A stretch of DNA of 64,000 nucleotides from Fistulifera solaris (lineage: Eukaryota > Bacillariophyta > Bacillariophyceae > Naviculales > Stauroneidaceae). The notes below the pieces were generated by a model. That model ran no database searches, was not told where the DNA came from, and saw nothing but the letters and a program-made list of their open reading frames with translations. Each line of letters opens with the position of its first letter. The first letter of the stretch is position 1. Below are positions 21,139 to 31,539 of this stretch, one piece after another. Both the position numbers and the translations under genes were made by a program. Where the stretch lies: positions 682,001-746,000 of the forward strand of contig AP026136.1 in the NCBI GenBank assembly GCA_030295235.1. Direction: 5' to 3'.

Positions 21139-23707
21139 ATGAAGTTCTCTGGGTTCATCTTGAGTCTATTGACTCTTCAAATCGTTCAAGGAAACAACTC
21201 GGACTTGTTCAACTATGGATCGGTGGACATAAACGAGAATGGAGTAATGAGCTATGGTCAGGAGAACTGGGGCGATGTCTCATGCTCTGACTTTGAGAGT
21301 TGCGTAAGTACATCTGGTGTAAACGTCCATGAATATGAAGCTCGCCTGCTAACATTTTATCAATTAACAGCCTGGATTCCCGAACAAATACCCAGTCTTT
21401 CCTGGATACGAAATGCTGAAGACAAAGGACACAAGCCAGTGTAGATACTGTCCGCAAGATGAATCAGTTAACTGCGGTCTTCATCGACAGTCGCCAATTG
21501 ATCTAAAGCGTGACCGTGGTGTGGCAGGAAGTCCCAACGAAAAGTTTTGCCCCGATTGGCACTGGATGGAATACCGTCCAGATACATGCACATGGGACGA
21601 TATGAAAACCCAGCTTACCATCGAACGCCATGCTCTTCAGATTCATGTTCCTCAGCTTCCGAATGGAGACATCGACTGCTTCCGATGGGATAAACGAAGG
21701 TATCCGAGAATCGATTACAGTAAAGGCTTTCCGGATTGGTGGTGGATGCAACGAACGGATATTCACGTACCTAGTAACCACATTCAAGAAGGCACTCGCT
21801 ATGCGGCTGAAGTCGTCCTTGCCCATTTCTACGAAATCAAGCATGAAAAGAATCAGGTACGTACGCTTCTCCCATTCTACTCGAGGAACGAACAACTCTG
21901 TACTCACGCTTCTTTCTTTTAGTTGGGATACATTTCCATCTTCATGCAAGATTATCCTGATGCCGAGTCGTGGTCCTATCTCGACAAACTCATCTGCCAG
22001 TGGCGCAAAGAAGAAGATAGGGTGCGAGAGGCGTGCGGACTTCCGCCTGTTGAGCCCTACGGCAGATGTGCCCTCTTACGCAACCAGCAGCCCACACAAG
22101 AGTGGCTTGATGAAGCAGCTGGGCTCATCTTCGCACCCGGTAGTAACAACACTTCCAGTGAACCACCTATAGTTCCAGACGATGAGCCTACATACAACGA
22201 ATCGGGTGCTGTTGACTCTCTTGTTCCTTCGCCCGCTCCGTCTTTTCCAACCGGCCTTCGAGAGCCTAATTTCGGCCAGGCGGGCTCAATTTTCGCTCCG
22301 TCTGCTCAGCCAAGTGTAGCATCTGAATTCGGTGCATCTGAAGTGAACAATACTATTCCGCCGCCTATTGATTGCTTAAACCTTGGCGATGTCATTGACC
22401 GCATGTGCTTATCGGAAGACCCGTGCTGCACTTCTCCCAGAACCAATACCGTGTTCTGCGACAATATTTATGACAATATTTTCCCCGGTGATGCTATGAA
22501 ATCAGCATGCTACCATTGCTGTCCTACGCCGTTGACGGTCGGTGATGCTGAACTTACTGCAAGCTCTGGTAGTGATATGCCCAGCGACATCCCAACCACT
22601 GCACCGGGCAGTGTTCTAGTACCAGGCGCGATTCCTCCGCCCATTGACTGTGGAAGTGATAACACCCTAATTGAACGTATGTGTTCTTCGAACGATCCTT
22701 GCTGCGGAGCCCCAAGATCCGATACTATGTTCTGTTGGAATATCTATGACAACGTCTTCCCAGGGGAACAAATCAAATCCGCATGCTACCACTGTTGTAG
22801 TGAACCGAAAATGGTAGCTGAGGAGAGACCGATTAATCCAGCTATTCCGAAAACGATTGAATGTTCAGCTGTCGATAATCCTTATCGAATGTGCAAAGAA
22901 AACAGTTGCTGCTCAAATCCGCGGTCGAACTCAGAGTTCTGCAAATCGGTGTATGCCAAGCATAAAGGAGATATTGAGTCGATCTGCCAGTACTGTTGTC
23001 GCGAACCACTCACCGTTGGAAGTGCTCGTTACCTTCGATCGGGCGGCGAAGACGAAGCTGAGTTTAGCGAAGATGGACCGCTCGTTCAAGACAGCGATGA
23101 CATTCAGGAGGGCGACGAAGTGGTTTACGTCTCCGGCAAGAAGTATATTTTACGCAAAGATAACTTTGAGGAGGATGAAGAAAACGGTGCGAAACACTTT
23201 CAACAAAGGATTCAAGCCGAATTTCAGGAACGCAACTTGAACGTCGCCGTCCACGACGAGGATTATGACGATATCCCATGGTTCGCTTATGAATGGATGG
23301 TAAAGGTGGGCACGGAATACTATTACCGGTATGAAGGAACCCAATTGGTGCCCCCTTGCTGGGAAGTTGTGCACTGGAGGGTAATGAAAGACCCCATTCG
23401 CGTTCACAAGAGGCAAATCGACGAGTTGAATCGCCTTCTTGCTTGGCGATTGAACCCTGACACGTGCCAATCGGATACTGCCGGAGTCGTTTCGGATGAC
23501 GGCAACACTGTTGACTTGAGCCGTGAGGTTATGTATTATCACGACCAGCACCGCAAGGTGTTCTGTGAATGTCCCGCCTGGCCTTCCCAGTTCCCTGGCG
23601 ATCAGGAATGGTGTCGACACTATCGAGATGACACGAACTACGACCGCTTCTATACTCGTCCCTATAGTTTCGATTCTGGCGGCAAGTGGCATCCCAATGA
23701 TGTTTAA
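21139..23707 (+). CDS. Secreted alpha-carbonic-anhydrase-like protein, domain split by three Cys-rich repeats, zinc ligands not conserved
   Basis: Three exons (21139-21303, 21371-21856, 21923-23707; introns of 67 and 66 nt) encode 811 residues with a signal peptide (MKFSGFILSLLTLQIVQG). Residues about 90-240 resemble the first half of an alpha-CA: RQSPIDL, then SNHIQEGTRYAAEVVLAHFY where active enzymes have SEHTVDGKRY.AELHLVH. Three repeats follow (about residues 362-424, 453-515 and 526-584). Each has C..(D)..(Y)RMC..(D)(P)CC..PR(S/T)(N/D)..FC..(I/V)Y, then CYHCC or CQYCC. The second half then resumes at YYRYEGTQLVPPCWEV, near residue 687, matching YEGSLTTPPC and the PI.V...Q block. The three zinc-binding His positions appear to be Trp/Met and Val, so hydration activity is doubtful. 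A cell-wall or extracellular binding role is inferred. Confidence 0.72.
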
Positions 23708-24006
23708 GGATGTTACTTTCGAGCGAGCTGCGAGTCTTTTGCGCCGCCTTTCATGCCATTGCAGCTATATTTGTTCGTTCATTTAATCAAAGACCAAAAA
23801 GAATAATGTAGAAACACACAAAAAGTAAATGTATTCTATTTTGAGAATACGTCATCCTATACAGTTGGTCTAAACAACTCTTGTCAACAAGTATTCCGTC
23901 TTCTTGATTACTGCTGGGGATACATTCGCAATCGCGGATCAGGAGCCACATAGAGTGTATGGTCAACATCAAAGTTATCTAGCGGCTAAGAGATACGAGA
24001 CTAGGT
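23708..24006. other. Intergenic, no gene seen
   Basis: About 300 bp between convergent gene ends; no feature supported. Confidence 0.35.
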
Positions 24007-24678
24007 CTACTTGCTATCTTCTTGCATGGTTTTCGTAAGAATGGCTTGCAAATCCGTAGGTTTGATAACACCGCCTTGGAAATTCAAAAGCAAGTCCAAC
24101 AACTTCTTCTTCTTTTCAGCGACACCGGAAGCGATAACCGCTTGTTGGGCTGGAGATAGCCGAGCCCACGCGTCCGAGTTTTTTGCCAATGCTTTTTCAA
24201 GGGTTGAGTTGACAATTTCTTCGACGTTTTCTTTCTTCAGATAGAGAATTTCATCTTCATCGGGATCTTCCGTGGACCCCGCCACACGGTAGGTGAGTTC
24301 ATCGCCCGTCTCGAGATTTGCCAACGTATCTCGTCCCAGGAAAATCACATCTTCTTGTGAGCGGTTCGGGAATCCGCCTTCGGGGAACGGATCGTAGTCA
24401 AGCACTCGAATGGCGACCGAATCTGTGGTACGGCCATCATGCTCGAGCAGAGTCGCCGACCACCAGTGCACAATGACTTCGTCCTTGTCGTCGCTGGAGA
24501 CTTCCCATTTCACTTGAAAGCGATCTCCTGCCTTGTATTGCATGGCTTCGGCTAAATCTAGTATTTCTGTATCACTGCACGCGCGCTTGGCGGTGGGTTC
24601 ATCCATCGTTTCCGCCGGACGCTTTGCGTCGATCGCATTGGCTACGGGTGCCTGGTTTTCGTCGGTTTGACTGCTCAT
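24007..24678 (-). CDS. Unknown protein with a Tudor/Agenet-like middle segment
   Basis: Intact single-exon frame of 223 residues from the ATG at 24678 (MSSQTDENQAPVANAID). The frame is open upstream, but that part lacks a good start. The N-terminal 35 residues are polar, with a basic AKRPAETMDEPTAKRA patch that could be nuclear. Residues 45-125 form a beta-rich segment starting YKAGDRFQVKWEVSSDD and containing HWWSATLLEHDG, reminiscent of Tudor or Agenet chromatin-reader folds. A helical C-terminal third follows (EKALAKNSDAWARLSPAQQAVIA...). The reader-fold idea rests on pattern only. Confidence 0.6.
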   Translation of the reverse strand: MSSQTDENQAPVANAIDAKRPAETMDEPTAKRACSDTEILDLAEAMQYKAGDRFQVKWEVSSDDKDEVIVHWWSATLLEHDGRTTDSVAIRVLDYDPFPEGGFPNRSQEDVIFLGRDTLANLETGDELTYRVAGSTEDPDEDEILYLKKENVEEIVNSTLEKALAKNSDAWARLSPAQQAVIASGVAEKKKKLLDLLLNFQGGVIKPTDLQAILTKTMQEDSK

Positions 24679-24986
24679 TGTGGCGAGAATATAACAAAGA
24701 AAGCAAGGAATGATGAAGAAAAACGATACAAATGATGCAGTCTCTATTCGAATAGATTTTGCGGAAGAGAAAATGTCACGCGTTGTAACAAAAAGAGGTC
24801 GCAAAGGGAGGAGGGAAACTGGCCGGCGCGCAAATGCTGCCCGCTCTACTTTGTAACCTTATACATGGAAAACTGTGCGAGCACGATGACGGCATATTGA
24901 TGACCCAACACCCAACAATCACGAGTATTAACACCGTCGCGCATCCTTTTATTTATTGGCTGTCTACGAACCTTCTTGTTGTCGTC
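24679..24986. promoter_or_regulatory. Divergent promoter region
   Basis: A span of 308 bp between opposing start codons (24678 minus, 24987 plus). No specific motif was recognised beyond the arrangement. Confidence 0.3.
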
Positions 24987-25524
24987 ATGTCAGGACTGGA
25001 AGATCGCTGTGCGCAGTTCCACGATGCCGCAATAGGTTCGGGGGAAATCGAAAGGAGCCGCCAAGGAGATTGCCACGTTGCGCAAATTTTTGTATCGAAA
25101 CCAAACTCAACGGTTCAGTGACAAGGCCTCGGCGAGGCTCATTGATGCAATTGCCATATATGCGCATCACGAAGATGGTGAGGGATTATTAGATGATGCT
25201 TTGAAAATGCCTTTCACTGTCTTTTCGACAAAGCAAAAATCGAAAATGCTCAAATGGATCGAGGAACGAAAGAAACAAGATAGCAACGGTGATTATACAA
25301 CAGCAAGCAAGTCAAAGCTCATTTCGTTCTCTGTGATTGACGTGCAAGACAATAAAGCGAGTCTCATGAACGAAGAGACAGGTGAGAGCTACGAGGATGT
25401 GTTTCTTCCGGAAGGTGGGCTTGGTGACGCTATACAGAAAGCGTTTGCTGCTAGCGACGAGGCTTTAGATGTGCTCGCCACTCTCGTTGACGAAAGAATT
25501 ACGATCCACGACATCAAAAGATGA
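24987..25524 (+). CDS. Protein with an eIF5A C-terminal-like OB domain but no hypusine domain
   Basis: The last 75 residues closely follow the C-terminal OB fold of eIF5A. ISFSVIDVQDNKASLMNEET corresponds to the LL.IDDG.LSLMN.DG strand pair, and LPEGGLGDAIQKAF to PEGELGDSLQTAF, followed by an ITIHDIK end. The usual N-terminal SH3-like domain with the hypusine lysine loop is absent. Instead there are about 100 helical residues (AKEIATLRKFLYRNQTQ...ARLIDAIAIYAHHEDGEG...KSKMLKWIEERKK). The ATG at 24987 (MSGLEDRCAQFHDAAIGSG) joins this body only if the G5 run at 25040-25044 is one base too long; otherwise no ATG opens the body. Roughly 178 residues. It could bind ribosome or RNA through the OB fold; function unknown. 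It is clearly not a canonical eIF5A. Confidence 0.65.
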
Positions 25525-25687
25525 CACTGTTCTTTGAATCAAGTCAAGTTACGAACGCAATAATGCTACAGCAGTCACATTCACGTTACAAACCGAAAAT
25601 CCAGCGAAAAAAGTGGAAATTCGTCTTATTCGAGGAGTAATCACGGACTATGCACCGTCAGCACGTAGAGTCGTTGCGAGAATCGCT

Positions 25688-26150
25688 CTACTTATCAAAT
25701 CGCCCAGCATCCGAAAACCGAATTATCTCTTCAAGAAGCCGACTTTGCTCGTCGCGAACTTCTGTTAGTCGCGCGGCAAAGTCCACGGGCTCAACGCTCG
25801 CGAATTACGGTGAAGCGTCTGCGAAGGAATAACACAAGTGATGAGAATACACAAACAAACGCGAAGCATTTTTATCAGCACCGTCGTACCTGTCCAACAG
25901 CTGCTTGGTCGATGAAAAGCTGTGCATCTTCCGACGACTCTACATCCCTTCCACCGACGTTAATGATGACATCGCCCACTTCAAGACCTCCTCTTTCGTA
26001 CGGTGTGAAAGGGTAAACAGTTTTCACGATATACTCCGTGAATTTCGGGGGACACGAAAGTCTGTGTTTAGGTTTTGACATTATTCTGCGTCGTCCAAGC
26101 TGGTGAACATGTCACCACAGTTATGCCCAAATAACCGTGTTTTACCACAG
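25688..26150 (-). pseudogene. Decayed tandem copy of the 3' part of the adjacent HtrA gene
   Basis: Minus-strand translation matches the last third of the HtrA gene just upstream, in order. HGYLGITVVTCSPAWTTQNN corresponds to HGYLGISLATCTPDWARQNN. Then GGLEVGDVIINVGGRDVESS matches the PDZ core, and FIDQAAVGQ is followed by an exon-like tail with VEPVDFAARL (functional copy VQPVDLATRL). Frames do not stay open: stops or shifts occur near 26078 and 25775. The catalytic serine-protease domain is missing. The relic of the last intron can be seen between the two tail parts. It is best read as an unequal-crossover duplicate that lost function. The 5' limit is approximate. Confidence 0.75.
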
Positions 26151-26335
26151 TCCAGTCCTGGTAGCCTATCCTTATAAGAATATGCGAAGTGAAGAATTAG
26201 AGTGTGCAGTACAAAAGCCACTCATACTACAAGAATCTATGCTTTACAAGTTTATTTGTCGATGAGCTGGCCCAGGTCATCTTGTTGAAGGCGCTGGAGT
26301 TCCCCCGATAAGAGCCAAAATGACGTCGTTCAGGA

Positions 26336-28285
26336 TCATTGAAAAAGTCGCTCCATGGAACGGAATGGCCCCAGCTCTTGGAAGCGTAAACGTTCTTGGA
26401 GCAAGCGCTGGTGGCGATCTGCACGACATTCTCGTAGTCGTGTTGCCAAGTCAACGGGTTGGACACTGATTTCAATTTGTTGCTTTTCGCGAATTACTGT
26501 GATCAACAGCGTCTGCAAACAAGTGGTATTCATGAGGGAGGAAGACAAATGCGTGAAGAATATATGCTACCCGTTAACTTACCTCGCCCACAGCTGCACG
26601 ATCAATGAAACGGCGTGCATCGTCCGAGGACAAAACGTCCTTCTCCCCGACTTTGATGATGACATCGCTTGCACGAAGTCCTCCTTTCTCCGCCGGTGTT
26701 CGAGGAAAAACTTTATGCACAAGAGCGCCATGCACTTCAGGAATGCGGAATTGTTCTGCTTCTAACTTGGCATTGTTTTGTCTCGCCCAATCCGGTGTAC
26801 ATGTAGCCAAAGATATTCCTAAGTAGCCATGCTGTACTTCACGGCCTTGCGCCAGCTCGTACATGATCTCTCGGACTCGATTAATGGGAATTGAAAAACT
26901 AGTCCCTTCCATGTGAGCTCGGATCGCGGCATTGATGCCAATAACATCACCTGTTTCTACGTCGACAAGTGGACCACCAGAATTACCCGGATTGATTGCT
27001 GCATCGGTCTGAATATAGTCTACTTTTTTATGAGGAATTCCGACAACCGCCGAGGAACGCTCCAACCCGGATACGATCCCCATTGTCACTGTGTTGTCCA
27101 AACCTCCTGGACTTCCCACCGCGACGACAATCTGACCAACATTCAACATGTCGCTGTTACCTAACTTCGCCATTGGAAGTTCTTCATTTTTATCTGCTGA
27201 GACTATTTGGAGTACGGCAATATCAACAATGGGATCGCTTCCTTTCACCACCGCTTCGTACACTCTTCCGTTTGTCAAGGTAACCGTCACTTTGTGAGCA
27301 TCATCAACGACATGAGCATTTGTTAAAATAAAACCGTCTTTTGAGAAAATAAGACCTGAGCCTTGACCTTGTTGAACTGGACCGTTGAATGCATCGTCAT
27401 CCTGCAAGAGATTAGTCTCCGTATCGATACGCACAACAGCAGGTCCAACCTTGCGAACTGCTTGTGTTACAAAATTCAAGGGTAGACGTTGTCCTTGAGC
27501 AGCTGGCAGATCATCGAATTGAGCGTTCTGGTCCGCGACGTTGTCTGATTCTGAACGGGAAGACGATCCAGGTTGTCCTGCACCAATCCTTAGAGGTAGT
27601 GTAGCGCTCTGCATAGGCGGCCTGGTCGGTTCTTTGCGGCTCTGCAAGTCGTCCACCACAAAGACATAAAGTGCTGCTGCCAAGGTACTGAGCTGAATGA
27701 TGCGAAAAATCGAAAGCCGTCGACGATTTCGCTTCTTTGCTGCCCTCTTGCTGCCATCAGGAATTGGTAGAACTGTTTCCGTCTCGCTTGCTATAATCTT
27801 CAATCCCTCGTCCTTATCTTCACTCTGTACCGGAAGATTCCGTGCGGGGAATTCCTCTATTGTATTGACAACTGGTACATCTCCCTCATTTTCTCTTTTG
27901 AAAAGATCCTTTGAAATAGCCGTCGTGGTTTCTTATGTGTTCCGCTTTTTGCATCGTAACCATCTGTTCGACTTGGTATTGTTTGTCGTCGAAGTTGTTC
28001 GTCATTTAGGTCATCACCTAGGGTTGCATTGAGTATTATTGCGTCCACGACAGAAGACGAACTATTGAAATCAGTTAGACTGCGATTGACGATGTCGCTG
28101 AAATCATCACCACCTGGTCCATTACGGTCCTTGGAATTTCTCACAATCGATTTTGGGTTGAGCCGTCGCGACTTAATAAATTGTGAAGGTGCTTTTTTGA
28201 CGATGGGTGCACTCCATCCCTCTATAACTATAAGTCCCACCACATTGAAGTAGATAGAGAGAATAGCAAACAAAGTCGTGGACAT
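26336..28285 (-). CDS. HtrA/DegP-type serine protease with PDZ domain
   Basis: ATP-independent quality-control protease. The ATG at 28285 opens a hydrophobic signal-like N-terminus (MSTTLFAILSIYFNVVGLIV) followed by about 150 polar residues. A possible membrane span (IFRIIQLSTLAAALYVFVV) precedes the protease domain. The catalytic triad is visible as TNAHVV (His), DPIVDIAVLQ (Asp) and GNSGGPL (Ser). The PDZ domain spans HGYLGIS to RAAVGE and continues across an intron (26513-26582) into exon 2 at 26336-26512 with ETLLITVIREKQQIEISVQP. One base appears missing at an A run near 27889-27898, joining the N-terminal and protease frames. If that shift is real, translation could start at 27803 or below. 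The compartment (plastid, mitochondrion or secretory) is unresolved. A decayed copy of its 3' end lies downstream. Confidence 0.85.
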
Positions 28286-30026
28286 ATTTTGATTAGTAAA
28301 GGAGTCAGTATTTTTATCATCGCTACTACCGATCGATCGAATCAATGATGAAAAAAAACACAGCGGACGGAAAGAGCAAAAAGCGAGCTCAAAACAGATA
28401 TCGTCTGTCATTAGGCCGGTGTATCCGGAAGGCTATGGAGAAAATAGAATGAATTTATTACCTGTAAGACACAGTGGAGACTGGGCCAAGCAGGACGACA
28501 ATTACCAGTAAGGTACCGGTACCGTACCTGGTAACACGTAAGAAAAGCTCGCAAGCCGCAAGATGCAAGCAAAGCTAACGGGACGGGTGAATGGGCCAAA
28601 GACCAAATAATGAGTAAGACCAATGAGATACGAGAAGACAATCGACAGAGGAAGGTGCGGGAAATTGTGTACTTTCACGTAGGCCCCTGTAGGGACATGT
28701 ACCAAGGAGAGGTGCATTCCCTGTCTCCCAGAGATTAAGATAGTCTATGGCACGCTAGAGGTTCACAAGCCGCAAGCTGAATGAATCATGATTCATCGCT
28801 TGACACGTGGGGCAGAGGGGCCACAAAAAGAAAGGCTACTTGTAAGCGTTAAGCGTCACGCCTTACGTCTTACGTGCAGTACAACAAGGAACAAGGAACA
28901 AGGAACAATGGACATCGGACAGCGGACAGCGCATGTTAACGGAAAGTTGTGGGTGCCAAGAACTGTTTTTCAGTTTTTCATCTTGAATCGCGGGAAGCTG
29001 GAAGAGCTAAAAGCTATAAAGACACCATCCTTTTCCTTGTAGAATTTATTTTCCGAGCAATGGTCAACGCGCGAAACTGCCAACTGCCAGGTAGTCACAA
29101 CATTACTGGTAGTCTGGTAGTAGCTTCGACCTCCACCTAATTCTAAGTAAGTTACGCATTGCTCTCTCTAGATTACCAGTATAGAAGAAAGGAGAGGTAA
29201 CAGGCGAGTCCCTAGCTTCTGTTTGCGTGCTAAGTAGAGATTTGTACAGTTAAGATGGAAATCGGAAATCAAAGAATCATCATCAATCATCACCAAAGAA
29301 AGAAAGAATAAAAGATGAAAGTAACAAGTAACAAGTAACACAAACTTTCAAAGAGCGATATTGCCAAGGACATGTAGTGTGTGATGTACTGGACACGGAG
29401 CTAAACTGGGTCTGTAGTCCGTACCCGATTTACTTGTTGCTTGGTACAGTTCAAACCAGATTCCACATAGAGCATACCACATACGGAAGCACAAAGAACC
29501 AAGAACATACTCTGGAGCAGATTACGGACTACAGAAGAGGACAATTCTTAAACTGTTTTCCTTTTCAACTTTCAACGTTCAACTTTCAACAATTCACAAC
29601 CACAACCCACAACCCACAGCCCAAAACCAAGACGAGAAACTATTATGTCATTTTGACAGTCCGTGACTGGCTGGATGCTGGACCAACCAGAGTTCATCAT
29701 GGTTATCATTGACTTTTGTACCATTTATAAGTTATAATGTACTCATGATCATGACCACAACATTTTACGTAGAATAAATTACGAAATCCAATGTATTTCC
29801 GACATCTGGATTTCGTCTGCCGTTGGTGATAGGTGATATGTGATATGTAATATTGCAAACTGCACACAAAGGACTGAGGACTGAGGACTAGGGGGTAACG
29901 TGTACCCGGTTTTTCGATTCCTGCTTACAAAATTTTTCATGAAGCAAAACATAACACCAAACAAAAAATCGAGCTTTGTCGTCCTCGTCGTCCACAATAA
30001 AGGACAAATGTGTTTCCATTGCGAAA
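28286..30026. other. Long intergenic region with short simple repeats, no gene seen
   Basis: About 1.7 kb between divergent start codons. It holds GGTACCGGTACC (28512-28523), AACAAGG units near 28884-28910, AAGTAAC units near 29322-29342, and TTCAACTTTCAAC units near 29568-29592. None is long. Open frames are short and compositionally poor. No RNA gene was recognised. Confidence 0.5.
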
Positions 30027-31257
30027 ATGACCATTATTGATGACGGTAAAATCAGTGACATGTCGGATACTCGTCTATCCATCATCCATGACTCATCGTC
30101 AGGGACTTTGAAAGTCATGGGTGCTTGCGAAATAACGACACCTGTACCTCATTCTACCATCTCATTGCACCAGCGCTCAAGCCAAGAAATGAAGAATGCG
30201 TCAAACAAGCGTAACGAGAAGAAAGACATGACAAAGAAGAAATTCAAAAAGATGAGGGTCGCCCGAAGAGGCCTCTCAGCGCATACAACGTCTTTTCCAG
30301 TTCGCTCGAGTCAAGCTTTTGAACGGAGAAGACTGCACTGAAGTTCGACAAGAAGATGTTGACGCCATGTGGTTAGCGACCGAACCATCATCCGTTGGGA
30401 AACGACCCCATCGTAAGTCGCACGGTAAGATCAGCTTTCGTGAAATGGCAAAAATGGTGGCAAGCAAATGGAACGCACTGGATGAAAAAACTCGATCGTT
30501 GTTTGAGCTTCGGGCGAAAGTTGATCGGGATCGATACATGCTCGAAATGGAAATCTGGAAACAAAAGGGGAGACGTCCTGTCAATCCTTATCAAGGAGTT
30601 GTAACCGTAACTCCTGAGAACCGAAAGCAACTCATTGACAGAGAGATCGCCTTCTATCAAGCTGTAAAATCAAGCCAAGGTTTATTACCAGGCCTCACTG
30701 ATCACCCAGCTTATCCGCAGCAACATGGAATGCCCTTGCACACCATGCCAGTCCCCTCCTTTTCTACGCCTGTTATGTGTCAGCCGCAACTCAATTGCTC
30801 AGCTTCTCATTTGCATCCAGTTCGCAAAGAGAATGTTAGCGCTTTCCATGTGCCTCAGAATATCCAAGTGAACAGCGCGAAGACGTCCACAATTCCTATG
30901 ACTATGAGTTATGCCACTGTAATGACGCCTGTTGTCCAGACAGGTCTTCCGGTAGGATGCTTCTATCAAAGTACTCCGTTCACCATCGTGCAGCCAGTTG
31001 TTCCAAACAACTGCGTGGCCTACACAAGTGCCAATGAAACGGCCTACCTCCACCAGCAGCAAGCAGCGGCATCGCAAGCTCCTGTTCAGAGCATGATGCC
31101 AGAACGACCATTAACGCACATCATGCCACCGAACGAGCTCGTTGGCTCGAATGACATTCTGAGCAGCAACAAAATCGGCGTCGACCACAATTTCTATAAC
31201 GAAGAGATTGGCGCGCTTTCGGATAACGACGACGACTTGTTTGAATCGTTCGAATGA
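30027..31257 (+). CDS. HMG-box protein
   Basis: HMG boxes bend or bind DNA in chromatin and transcription. The ATG at 30027 (MTIIDDGKISDMSD) starts a polar N-terminus. A very basic stretch leads into the box, RPKRPLSAYNVFFQFARVKL at about residues 76-95. A longer-than-usual loop follows, then HGKISFREMAKMVASKWNAL and FELRAKVDRDRYMLEME. The C-terminal 200 residues are Gln-, Pro- and Met-rich and end in an acidic tail (DNDDDLFESFE). Two single-base gaps split the box as read: the A5 run 30246-30250 and the T4 run 30293-30296. Adding one base at each restores a textbook first helix, so consensus errors are likely. No intron is needed. Probably a nuclear architectural or regulatory factor. Confidence 0.82.
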
Positions 31258-31539
31258 GTGTACATTATATCTTTCCCTTTTCAGCACATTGCTGAGTAGT
31301 GCTCAATAGCCACAGGCAACGATATTTTAACAGTTGAATGTTGAACAAGATCATGAGAAATTTATATAAGGACACCATTTGATATTATTACACGCCTGCA
31401 ACATAAATGCAATCCATCGCCTTCTCCGAGTACCCTCATACCACAGTGTTTCTCTTGAACTTTTCCAATAATGAATAATAGCATAATCACTTTTGTTGCT
31501 ATCCACGTTGTGACGATCGAGAAGATCGACTGGACTTGC
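31258..31539. other. Intergenic region between convergent genes
   Basis: Short 3' spacer of about 280 bp; nothing recognised. Confidence 0.3.

Noticed and set aside
25078-25524. Canonical eIF5A gene
   Set aside because: The N-terminal hypusine domain is missing and replaced by unrelated helices.
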